Source: Actinomycetes bacterium
GTDB taxonomy: Bacteria; Actinomycetota; Thermoleophilia; Gaiellales; Gaiellaceae
Assembly (NCBI GenBank): GCA_025350775.1
Contig: JANXXF010000189.1
Coordinates: forward strand, 1 to 14,881
DNA length: 14,881 nt
Direction: 5' to 3'
Position 1 is the first letter of the stretch. Each line of letters begins with the position of its first letter. Below, piece after piece: positions 1 to 6,110 of the stretch. The notes under the pieces are model-generated. The model was given only the letters and a program-made list of their open reading frames with translations. It was not told the DNA's origin and did no database searches. The position numbers were made by a program, and so were the translations under genes.

Positions 1-1
1 G

Positions 2-250
2 CTGCGCGGCGTCGTCGCCGCTCGCCGGCGCCGGTATTTGATGATGAACGCGCCGGCCGCCGCATTGGGGGCGATCCGCGACGTCCTGCCGGGGATGGGC
101 TCGCCGACGGTGCTGCCGCTCGCCGACGAGGGCATGATCGCGGTACACGCGGCGGTCGACGTCGATGGGGTGTGGGATCTGCTGCCGCGGCTGAAGGAGC
201 TCGGCGCGTCGTCGATCCTGGTCGTGCCGGTGGAGCGGCTGATCCCGTGA
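2..250 (+). CDS. hisG: ATP phosphoribosyltransferase (HisG), C-terminal part only
   Basis: This is the 3' end of hisG, cut by the window edge, with an open frame from base 2 to the TGA at 248-250. The residues YLMMNAP, then PGMGSPTV, LADEGM and AVHAAV, and the closing LKELGASSILVVPVE, match the C-terminal ACT-like regulatory domain of long-form HisG. That domain binds histidine for feedback inhibition. HisG condenses ATP with PRPP as the committed step of histidine synthesis. Only the regulatory domain is visible here, so the catalytic core cannot be judged. It lies 10 nt upstream of hisD in the same direction, which fits a his operon. The long form, if confirmed upstream, would not need a HisZ partner. 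Confidence 0.9.
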   Translation: MRGVVAARRRRYLMMNAPAAALGAIRDVLPGMGSPTVLPLADEGMIAVHAAVDVDGVWDLLPRLKELGASSILVVPVERLIP

Positions 251-260
251 CGGGCGCGGC

Positions 261-1424
261 ATGAGGGGCGGCGCCAACCTCGACGATGCGATCCCGGTCG
301 CCGCGGAGATCGTCGCCGACGTCCGCGAGCGCGGCGACGCCGCGTTGCTCGACTGGACGGAGAAGCTCGACCGCGAGCGGCTCACCGCGGTGCGCGTTCC
401 GGCCGAGCGGATCGCCGCCGCACGGGTGGATGACGACGTGGTCGTCGCGATCCGCGAGCTGGCGCGCGTCGTCCGCGAGTTCCACGAGCTGCAACGCCCC
501 CACGACATCGCCTGCGAGCCGTACCCCGGCGTCCGCACCGAGCGCCGGTACCTGCCGCTCGGCTCGGTGGGCGTCTACGTGCCGGGCGGCCGCGCCACGC
601 TGCCGTCGTCGCTGGTGATGGCCGCCGTGCCGGCGCAGGTCGCGGGCGTGGGCCGCATCGCCGTCTGCTCGCCGCGCCCCGCCGAGGTCGTCCTGGCCAC
701 CGCCCGCGAGCTCGGCATCGACGAGGTGTACGCCGTCGGCGGCGCGCAGGCCATCGGCGCCCTCGCCTACGGCACCGAGTCGATCGCCTCCGTGGACAAG
801 ATCGTCGGGCCGGGCAACCGCTGGGTCACGGCGGCCAAGCTGCTCGTCGCGAGCCGCGTCGGCATCGACCTGCCCGCCGGCCCCAGCGAAGTGCTGATCG
901 TCGCCGACGACACCGCGCGCGCCGACTGGGTGGCCGCCGACCTGCGCGCGCAGGCCGAGCACGGCCCCGACAGCGAGACGATCCTCGTCACCACCAGCGG
1001 CACTCTCGCCGGCGCCGTCCGCGCGCTGCTCGGCGACAATCCACAGATCCGCATCGAGGTTGTCGCCAGCCTCGACGAGGCGCTCGCCCGCTCCGACGAC
1101 TACGCGCCGGAACACCTCCAGCTGATGGTCGCCGACCCCGAGGCGGCGCTCGCCCGCGTGCGCAACGCCGGCGCGATCTTCCTCGGCAACGAGGGCAGCG
1201 CGGTGCTTGGCGACTACGCGGCCGGGACGAATCACGTGCTGCCGACAGGCGGGCTCGCGCGGGGCTCGGGCGGGCTCGGGCTGGAGGCGTTCCTCAAGCC
1301 GGTCGAGATCGTTCGCGCCACGCAGGAGGGGCTCGGGCACATGCGCGCCGTCGTGGCGGCGCTGTCGCGGGTCGAAGGCCTGCCGCTGCACGGGGCCGCT
1401 GTCGAGGCGCGCTTCGGCGCATAG
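261..1424 (+). CDS. hisD: Histidinol dehydrogenase
   Basis: HisD oxidises L-histidinol to L-histidine in two NAD-dependent steps and needs zinc. The 387-residue product has the family signature around residues 178-193 (VDKIVGPGNRWVT). The expected zinc ligands are visible: Q231 and H234 in AQAEHGPDS, D318 in GDYAAGTNH, and H377 in EGLPLH. The catalytic Glu-His pair is E284-H285 in YAPEHLQL. The start is forced: an in-frame TGA ends at 242 and ATG 261 is the first start codon after it. The protein is short (E. coli HisD has 434 residues). It lacks roughly 23 N-terminal residues, is compressed between residues 245 and 265, and ends soon after the last ligand. All catalytic residues remain, so it is probably functional. 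Confidence 0.95.
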   Translation: MRGGANLDDAIPVAAEIVADVRERGDAALLDWTEKLDRERLTAVRVPAERIAAARVDDDVVVAIRELARVVREFHELQRPHDIACEPYPGVRTERRYLPLGSVGVYVPGGRATLPSSLVMAAVPAQVAGVGRIAVCSPRPAEVVLATARELGIDEVYAVGGAQAIGALAYGTESIASVDKIVGPGNRWVTAAKLLVASRVGIDLPAGPSEVLIVADDTARADWVAADLRAQAEHGPDSETILVTTSGTLAGAVRALLGDNPQIRIEVVASLDEALARSDDYAPEHLQLMVADPEAALARVRNAGAIFLGNEGSAVLGDYAAGTNHVLPTGGLARGSGGLGLEAFLKPVEIVRATQEGLGHMRAVVAALSRVEGLPLHGAAVEARFGA

Positions 1425-1426
1425 CA

Positions 1427-1450
1427 GCGTGTTAGCGTGTTAGCATGATA
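1427..1450 (+). repeat. Three tandem octamers spanning the hisD/hisCB junction
   Basis: GCGTGTTA occurs at 1427-1434 and again at 1435-1442, followed by the near copy GCATGATA at 1443-1450, which contains the hisC-hisB ATG. The array fills the whole 20-nt gap between the hisD stop and that start. It also creates the TAGCGT -10-like box and leaves no Shine-Dalgarno. It may simply be slippage. Confidence 0.6.
1433..1438 (+). promoter_or_regulatory. Possible leaderless-type -10 element for hisC-hisB
   Basis: TAGCGT fits the actinobacterial TANNNT -10 pattern and lies exactly 6 nt before ATG 1445, so transcription could start on the A of the start codon. There is no good -35 and no ribosome-binding site here. 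The same spacing occurs at 10508 and 14865. An internal operon promoter is an inference. Confidence 0.35.
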
Positions 1451-3220
1451 GACATGGAGAGCGATCCGCAGAGAGGGCCGACCGGAGGCGAGCTGACGCG
1501 GGGCGTGCCGGCACAGGGCGGGCCGGCGCCACAGGTGCCAACCCCGCGCGAGACGGCGCCGGAGTTCACCCCGTACCGTTGGGCGACCCCGCTCGCCGAG
1601 GTGGCGCGCCGCCACGGTCTCCAGCCCGCGCAGATCCTCCGCTTCGACGGCAACGTGCCGCCGCTGCCGGGCGTCCCGCAGATCCCGCTCTCCGAGAGCT
1701 TCGCCCGCCTCAACGAGTACCCCGAGGGCTCCTACCGGGAGCTGCGCGAGGCGGCCGTCGCGTACCTCGCCGGCGGCGTGGGGCAGGGTGGTGGCGAGGG
1801 TGCCGGCCCGGGCGGCGGCTCGGCCGGCGTGCCCGGCCTCGACCCCGACTGGATCGCCGTCGGCGCTGGCGCCGACGACCTGATCGCCATGGTCGCGCGG
1901 ACGTATCTCTCGGCGGGGCGTCGCGCCGCGATCGTCGGGCCGACGTACCCCGTGTACCGCGTCGCATCGCTGCTGGAGAACGCCGAGGTCGTCGACGTCG
2001 CGTTCACCGCGGATCCAGCGTTCACCGCGGATGCAGCGCGCGGCGCTGCGGTGCTGTGGCTCTGCAACCCGAACAACCCGACCGGGGCCTCCCTGGCCCC
2101 GGCGGAGATCACCGCGGTCGCGCGCGCGCTGCCCGGGACGCTCGTCGTCGTCGACGAGGCATATGTCGAGTACGGCGGCGAGACGGTCGTGCCCTTCGTC
2201 GCGGAGCTGCCGAACCTCGTCGTGCTACGCACGCTGTCGAAGGCGTTCGGGCTGGCGGGCCTGAGGGTGGGCTACGCGGTCGCTCAGCCGGCGGTCGCCG
2301 CCGCGCTCACCGCGCGGCGCAGCCCGGCCCCGATCGCGATCCCGTCGGCGCGCATCGCCGCGGCTGCGCTGCGCGACCCGCGCACCGACGTCGCCGACAC
2401 CATCGCCGAGCGCGAGCGGATGCGCGACGCGCTCGTCGCTGTCGGCTTCACCGTGCCCGCGTCCGCCGCCAACTTCCTCTTCGTGCCACTCGCCGACGCC
2501 GCTGCCTGCGCCGACGCGCTCGAGCAGCAGGGCCTGATGGTGCGCCGCTTCCCCGACGGCATTCGCATCACGCCGCGCCTCCCCGGCGACAACGACCGGC
2601 TGCTCGCCGCGCTCGGCGCCGCCGACGCCGCTGCCGCCTCCACCCGCCGCGGCGCCCTCGTCATCCGCACCACCACCGAGACGGCGTTGCGCATCTCTCT
2701 GCAGCTCGACGGCCGCGGCCGCGCGCGTGTCGCCACCGGCATCGGCTTCCTCGACCACCTGCTCACGCTGATGACCTTCCAGAGCGGCGCCGACCTCGAC
2801 CTGCTCGCCGGCGGCGACCTCAACGTCGACGAGCACCACACCGTGGAGGACGTGCTCGCCGCGCTCGGCGACGCGTACGCGCAGGCGCTGGGCGCGCGCG
2901 CCGGGGTCACCCGCTACGGCTCCGCAGTCGTCCCCATGGACGAGGCGCGTGCCATGGCCGCTGTCGACCTCGTCAAGCGGCCGCACGCCGAGATAGCACT
3001 CACGTTCAGCGGCGACCGCGTGGGCGGGCTCGCCGTGAGCCTGCTGCCGCACGCTCTCGAACGCTTCACGATGCAGGCCGGGTTCACCGTGCACGTCGAG
3101 TCGGCCGGCGCCGACGACCATCACGTCGCCGAGGCTGCCTTCAAGGCGCTCGGCCGCGCGCTGCGCGAGGCGTGTGCTATCACCTCGACCGGCGTCCGCT
3201 CGACCAAGGGCGAGGCGTGA
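1445..3220 (+). CDS. hisCB: Fused histidinol-phosphate aminotransferase / imidazoleglycerol-phosphate dehydratase
   Basis: One uninterrupted 591-residue frame carries two enzymes. Residues about 41-392 are HisC, a PLP fold-type I aminotransferase: CNPNNPTG at 207-214, D237 and Y240 in VVVDEAY, PLP-lysine K266 in TLSKAFG, and R374 near the carboxylate site. Residues about 404-591 are HisB, the dehydratase: GIGFLDH (432-438), HHTVED (464-469), MDEA (498-501), H536 and DDHHVAEAAFKALG (557-570), which supply its manganese ligands, and a C-terminal STKG. The linker is only about 12 alanine-rich residues. HisC has an unusual 40-residue Pro/Gly-rich N-terminal extension and a glycine-rich insert at about 110-127. 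ATG 1445 is supported by a -10-like box; ATG 1454 or GTG 1505 or 1535 could also serve. It follows hisD by 20 nt and overlaps hisH by 4 nt. Confidence 0.93.
   Translation: MIDMESDPQRGPTGGELTRGVPAQGGPAPQVPTPRETAPEFTPYRWATPLAEVARRHGLQPAQILRFDGNVPPLPGVPQIPLSESFARLNEYPEGSYRELREAAVAYLAGGVGQGGGEGAGPGGGSAGVPGLDPDWIAVGAGADDLIAMVARTYLSAGRRAAIVGPTYPVYRVASLLENAEVVDVAFTADPAFTADAARGAAVLWLCNPNNPTGASLAPAEITAVARALPGTLVVVDEAYVEYGGETVVPFVAELPNLVVLRTLSKAFGLAGLRVGYAVAQPAVAAALTARRSPAPIAIPSARIAAAALRDPRTDVADTIAERERMRDALVAVGFTVPASAANFLFVPLADAAACADALEQQGLMVRRFPDGIRITPRLPGDNDRLLAALGAADAAAASTRRGALVIRTTTETALRISLQLDGRGRARVATGIGFLDHLLTLMTFQSGADLDLLAGGDLNVDEHHTVEDVLAALGDAYAQALGARAGVTRYGSAVVPMDEARAMAAVDLVKRPHAEIALTFSGDRVGGLAVSLLPHALERFTMQAGFTVHVESAGADDHHVAEAAFKALGRALREACAITSTGVRSTKGEA
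2000..2035 (+). repeat. 18-bp in-frame tandem duplication inside the HisC domain
   Basis: Bases 2000-2017 and 2018-2035 are identical apart from one base (C2015 versus G2033). They encode AFTADP followed by AFTADA (residues 186-197), just before the CNPNNPTG motif. This is a recent-looking duplication in a surface-type loop and does not disturb the frame. Confidence 0.85.
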
Positions 3221-3846
3221 CGGGCACCGGCGCGGGCGCCGGCTTCCGTGCTGTCCTCGCCGACTACGGCGCCGGCAACCTCCGCTCGGTGCAGTCGGCG
3301 CTGGCCCGGCAGGGCGTTGAGACGGTTACGACCAGCGATCCCGCCACCGTGCGCGAAGCCGCGCTGGCGATCATCGCGGGGGTCGGTCACGCGGAGAGCG
3401 CGATGGCCGGGCTGGTCGCGCGCGGCCTCGACGAGGCGATCCGCGAGCGGGCAGCCGCCGGGCGGCCCGTGCTCGGCATCTGCGTCGGCCTGCAGCTGCT
3501 GTTCGATGAGCACGAGGAGGGCGGCCGCGGCCTCGGGTTGCTCGCAGGCCCCGTCCGTCGCGTGGTCGCGCCGCGCGTCCCGCACATGGGCTGGAACACC
3601 CTGCGCCTGCTGCGCCCGTCGCCCCTGCTCGCGGGCCTCGAGGGCGAGGATGTCTACTTCGCTCACAGCTTCGCCGTCGCCCCCGCCGACCGTGCCGTTG
3701 TTGCCGCCGAGGTCGACCACGCCGGGCCGCTGTGCGCCGCGGTGGACGCGGGCGCCGTCGCCGGCGTCCAGTTCCATCCCGAGCGCAGCGCCAAGCCGGG
3801 CGAGCGGCTGCTGAGGAATGTGCTGGCATGGTCAAGAAGCGCCTGA
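3217..3846 (+). CDS. hisH: Imidazole glycerol phosphate synthase, glutamine amidotransferase subunit
   Basis: HisH hydrolyses glutamine and passes ammonia to HisF, forming IGP and AICAR. The 209-residue protein is a class I glutamine amidotransferase. Its triad is C89 in GICVGLQLL, with H187 and E189 in GVQFHPERS. VPHMGWN (121-127) is also typical. The segment that normally reads PGVG, forming the oxyanion strand, reads AGVG here (residues 54-57). The start is GTG 3217, overlapping the hisC-hisB TGA as GTGA, and no better in-frame start exists before the conserved LADYGAGN. The end overlaps hisF by 19 nt, so the two synthase subunits are translationally coupled. hisA is not between them. Confidence 0.94.
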   Translation: MTGTGAGAGFRAVLADYGAGNLRSVQSALARQGVETVTTSDPATVREAALAIIAGVGHAESAMAGLVARGLDEAIRERAAAGRPVLGICVGLQLLFDEHEEGGRGLGLLAGPVRRVVAPRVPHMGWNTLRLLRPSPLLAGLEGEDVYFAHSFAVAPADRAVVAAEVDHAGPLCAAVDAGAVAGVQFHPERSAKPGERLLRNVLAWSRSA

Positions 3847-4616
3847 TCCCCTGCCTCGACGTGACGGGTGGGCGCGTCGTCAAGGGCGTCAACTTCGTCG
3901 ACCTGCGCGACATCGGCGACCCGGTCGAGCTGGCAACGCGCTACTCCGACCTGGGCGCCGACGAGCTCGTCTTCCTCGACATCACCGCGACCGTGCACGG
4001 CCACGACCCGCTGCTGCGCCTCATCGAGCACATGTCGGCGGAGCTGGAGATCCCGTTCACCGTGGGTGGCGGCATCTCGGCGACCGAGCATGCGCGGGCG
4101 ATCCTGCGCGCCGGCGCCGACAAGGTGAGCGTCAACCGGGCTGCGCTCGACGTGCCCGGCCTGATCGAGGAGCTGGAGTACGAGTTCGGCGCGCAGGCGG
4201 TGGTGTGCGCGATCGACGCGAAGCGCCGCGAACCGGGCGAGGCCACGCATCCCTCAGGCCGCCCCGGGCGCTGGTTCGAGGTGGTCACGCACGGCGGCCG
4301 CACCCCGCGCGGCATCGACGCGGTGGAGTGGGCGCAGACCGCGGTGCGCCGCGGCGCCGGCGAGATCCTGCTCACCTCGATCGACGCCGACGGCACCCGC
4401 GCCGGCTACGACCTCGAGCTGACCGGCCTCATCTGCGACGCCGTCCCCGTCCCCGTGATCGCCTCGGGGGGCGCCGGCACCGCCGCGCACATTGCCGACG
4501 CGTTCGCAGTCGGCGCCGAGGCCGCGCTCGTCGCGTCGATCGTGCACGAGGCGCCCGAGCGGATTCCCGTCCTGAAGAGCGAGCTGAAGGAGGCCGGATG
4601 GCCGATGCGGATCTGA
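3828..4616 (+). CDS. hisF: Imidazole glycerol phosphate synthase, cyclase subunit
   Basis: HisF is the (beta/alpha)8-barrel cyclase that converts PRFAR plus ammonia from HisH into imidazole glycerol phosphate and AICAR. The 262-residue product begins MVKKRLIPCLDV. It shows catalytic D11 and D130 (AIDAKRR) at the family's usual numbers. Phosphate-binding glycines are seen in FTVGGGIS (77-84) and IASGGAG (211-217). Residues 135-148 form a slightly long Gly/Pro loop compared with typical HisF, which explains the extra length. ATG 3828 lies inside the end of hisH, with GAGG 11 nt upstream. The 3' end overlaps hisIE by 19 nt. Confidence 0.96.
   Translation: MVKKRLIPCLDVTGGRVVKGVNFVDLRDIGDPVELATRYSDLGADELVFLDITATVHGHDPLLRLIEHMSAELEIPFTVGGGISATEHARAILRAGADKVSVNRAALDVPGLIEELEYEFGAQAVVCAIDAKRREPGEATHPSGRPGRWFEVVTHGGRTPRGIDAVEWAQTAVRRGAGEILLTSIDADGTRAGYDLELTGLICDAVPVPVIASGGAGTAAHIADAFAVGAEAALVASIVHEAPERIPVLKSELKEAGWPMRI
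4587..4593 (+). promoter_or_regulatory. Shine-Dalgarno of hisIE inside hisF
   Basis: AAGGAGG lies 4 nt before ATG 4598, within the last codons of hisF. It supports the overlapping start and translational coupling of hisIE. Confidence 0.65.
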
Positions 4617-5185
4617 CCCCCGGGGGCACGCAGCCCGACGCGCTGACCCCCGTGATCGTCCAGGACGCCGAGAGCGGGCGCGTGCTGATGCTCGCCTACA
4701 TGAACGCCGAGGCGCGCCGTCGCACGGAGCAGACCGGGCTGGCGACGTTCTGGTCGCGCTCACGCCAGCAGCTCTGGCAGAAGGGTGAGACCTCCGGCAA
4801 CACGCTGGGCGTGCTCGAGGTGGAGGAGCTGCGCGACGACTGCGACGGCGACACGATCCTGCTCAAGGTGCGCCCGGCCGGCCCGACCTGCCACACGGGC
4901 AGCCGCTCCTGCTTTGCGCCGTGGCTCTGGCGCAAGGTGGCGCAGCGCGCGCTCGAGCGGCCGGAGGGCTCGTACGTGACGAAGCTGCTGGCCGACGGGC
5001 CGGGCGCCGCTGCCCAGAAGGTGGGGGAGGAGGGCGTCGAGGTGGCGATCGCCGCCGTCAGCCAGTCGGACGAGCTGCTGATCGGCGAGCTCGCCGACCT
5101 CTGGTTCCACAGCTACGTCGTGCTCGCGGCGCGCGGGCTCGATCCGGACATGGTCGAGGCGGAGCTGCGGCGGCGGGAGCGGTAG
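4598..5185 (+). CDS. hisIE: Bifunctional phosphoribosyl-AMP cyclohydrolase / phosphoribosyl-ATP pyrophosphatase
   Basis: The 195-residue protein joins the second and third steps of histidine synthesis. The HisI half (about 15-115) has the metal-binding block DDCDGD (80-85), with cysteines C82, C98 and C105 in the usual DCDGDT...CHTGSRSCF arrangement. The HisE half (about 120-195) has KVGEEGVEVAIAA (141-153) and ELADLWFHSYVVL (164-176), the helical MazG-like pyrophosphatase core. The start at ATG 4598 is backed by AAGGAGG. It is the last recognisable his gene; the DNA immediately after it is scrambled. Confidence 0.95.
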   Translation: MADADLTPGGTQPDALTPVIVQDAESGRVLMLAYMNAEARRRTEQTGLATFWSRSRQQLWQKGETSGNTLGVLEVEELRDDCDGDTILLKVRPAGPTCHTGSRSCFAPWLWRKVAQRALERPEGSYVTKLLADGPGAAAQKVGEEGVEVAIAAVSQSDELLIGELADLWFHSYVVLAARGLDPDMVEAELRRRER

Positions 5186-5195
5186 GGAGACGGCT

Positions 5196-5232
5196 ATGCA
5201 GGAGCGCCTCACTGCCATCGGTGTCGACGGCG
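5196..5232 (+). other. Possible stub of the gene that once followed hisIE
   Basis: GGGAG at 5186-5190 is followed by ATG 5196 and a reading frame starting MQERLTAIGVDG. From about 5230 the plus strand instead carries antitoxin-like sequence in another frame. This looks like the first dozen codons of a downstream operon gene cut off by a rearrangement, but the peptide is too short to recognise and may be chance. Confidence 0.2.
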
Positions 5233-5652
5233 CGGCACCAGAACCTGACCGACTTCGTGATGGGCGCGGCGCTGGTCGAGGCCGAGTGCGTGCTCGCCGA
5301 CCGCGGCTCGTTCCGGCTCGACGACAAGCGCTGGAACGAGTTTGTGCTCGATCGACGGCACCAGCTCGACGGCTTCGACTGCGGCGAGCCGGCTCTCGAC
5401 GACTGGCTGAAACCGTATGCCCGGGCAGCCCAAGGGTCGCGCTCCGCGCGCGTCTTCGTCACCACCGACGGGACGACCGTCGCCGGCTACTACGCGCTCG
5501 CCGCGTCGCAGATCGCGCCCGAGTCGGCGACCTCCCGGATCACTCGTCGAGGCCGCCTGACTCCAGAAATGCGGCCCCACGAAACACGGTGCATACCAAA
5601 GCCTCCGTCAAACCCGGGAGGGCTCACCGACCGGGGCCAGCGATCCGGTTGA
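5221..5652 (+). pseudogene. TacA antitoxin tail fused in frame to truncated TacT GNAT toxin (relic)
   Basis: In a single open frame, codons from about 5236 (NLTDFVMGAAL, then LADRGSFRLDDKRWNEFV) resemble the C-terminal half of DUF1778/TacA ribbon-helix-helix antitoxins. Without a stop, the frame goes straight into HQLDGFDCGEPALDDWLKPYA and ARVFVTTDGTTVAGYYALAASQIAP. These are typical of TacT-type GNAT acetyltransferase toxins, which modify the amine of aminoacyl-tRNA. The antitoxin's DNA-binding N-terminus, the gene junction, and the toxin's distal half with most of the acetyl-CoA site are missing. Homology stops near 5555 and the frame drifts to a TGA at 5650-5652. There is no clear ribosome-binding site. 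This is probably a dead remnant left by deletions. Confidence 0.65.
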
Positions 5653-5661
5653 CTTCTTCAC
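5608..5661 (-). pseudogene. 17-codon stub of a coupled downstream gene
   Basis: On the minus strand, GTG at 5661-5659 overlaps the TGA of the winged-helix gene as GTGA and has AAGGAGG 7 nt upstream. This is one of the strongest translation starts in the window. The frame runs 17 codons (MKKSTGSLAPVGEPSRV) to a TGA at 5610-5608. I do not recognise the peptide. The most natural reading is the 5' end of a gene whose remainder was lost at a rearrangement near 5555-5610. A genuine 17-residue peptide is possible but less likely. Confidence 0.3.
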
Positions 5662-6050
5662 GGCGGTTCCTCCTTCGATCTGTCGCAGATCGCCCCGCAC
5701 GCTCCCAGCCGGAGCGGACGAGGCAGGAGAGACCGCCACCAAGTTCTACGAGCTACGGGACAACCTCCCTCCGTGTGCTTGATCAGGCAGTCCGAGACCG
5801 TCGAGCGGTTCACCGGCGCGCGGAGTAGCTGCTCGCAAGTTCGGCGGATCTCGGTTACACGCAACGGCGCCTTGGCGTCGTCGAGCACTCGGATGATCGT
5901 CTGCTTGATCAGTCCGGCCCGCGGCTTCGGTGCGGCGGGTGCGTCTGGCTGTCCATGAAACCCCTGTAATAGGTGCTCTTTCAAGACTGTGAGCTCAGAA
6001 ATCTCAAGGAGTACTTCGTGGTTCGAGAGTGTTCCGTTGAGTTCCACCAT
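5658..6050 (-). CDS. Small winged-helix-like hypothetical protein
   Basis: The 130-residue product starts at ATG 6050 with a helical segment (SNHEVLLEISELTVLKEHLL, residues 9-28). A Pro/Ala linker follows. Residues about 45-90 then read like a winged helix: LIKQTIIRVLDDAKAPLRVT, EIRRTCEQLL, VNRSTVSDCLIKH. Such domains occur in small actinobacterial proteins predicted to bind DNA. The basic, Trp-containing C-terminal 40 residues do not look like the expected wing and may come from an old frameshift. It lies downstream of, and codirectional with, the phosphodiesterase-like gene (60-nt gap). Its stop overlaps the GTG of the stub below it. There is no clear Shine-Dalgarno before ATG 6050. The function is unknown and the call is only moderately secure. 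Confidence 0.5.
   Translation of the reverse strand: MVELNGTLSNHEVLLEISELTVLKEHLLQGFHGQPDAPAAPKPRAGLIKQTIIRVLDDAKAPLRVTEIRRTCEQLLRAPVNRSTVSDCLIKHTEGGCPVARRTWWRSLLPRPLRLGACGAICDRSKEEPP
5669..5675 (-). promoter_or_regulatory. Strong Shine-Dalgarno for the 17-codon stub
   Basis: AAGGAGG on the minus strand lies 7 nt before GTG 5661, inside the last codons of the winged-helix gene. A site this good in front of a 17-codon frame is the main reason to think a longer gene once followed. Confidence 0.5.
5676..5692. repeat. Perfect 7-bp inverted repeat with 3-nt loop
   Basis: CGATCTG, TCG and CAGATCG form a perfect hairpin in the 3' end of the winged-helix gene, directly before the AAGGAGG (minus-strand order). 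No T tract follows, so it is not a convincing intrinsic terminator. It could modulate the coupled start or be chance. Confidence 0.4.
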
Positions 6051-6110
6051 TTGCTCGTAGTTGGGTCTGCCCGATCGTCGACGAGTGTTGTGCCCGGGCG
6101 TGCCGCCCCG

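Noticed and set aside
2600..2680. Possible missed stop or frameshift separating hisC from hisB
   Set aside because: The frame is continuous, no start codon with a ribosome-binding site precedes the HisB motif RTTTETALRI, and the linker is coherent; a true fusion is the simplest reading.
5209..5580. 123-residue minus-strand frame over the toxin relic
   Set aside because: It is antisense to recognisable TacA/TacT sequence and has no features of its own.
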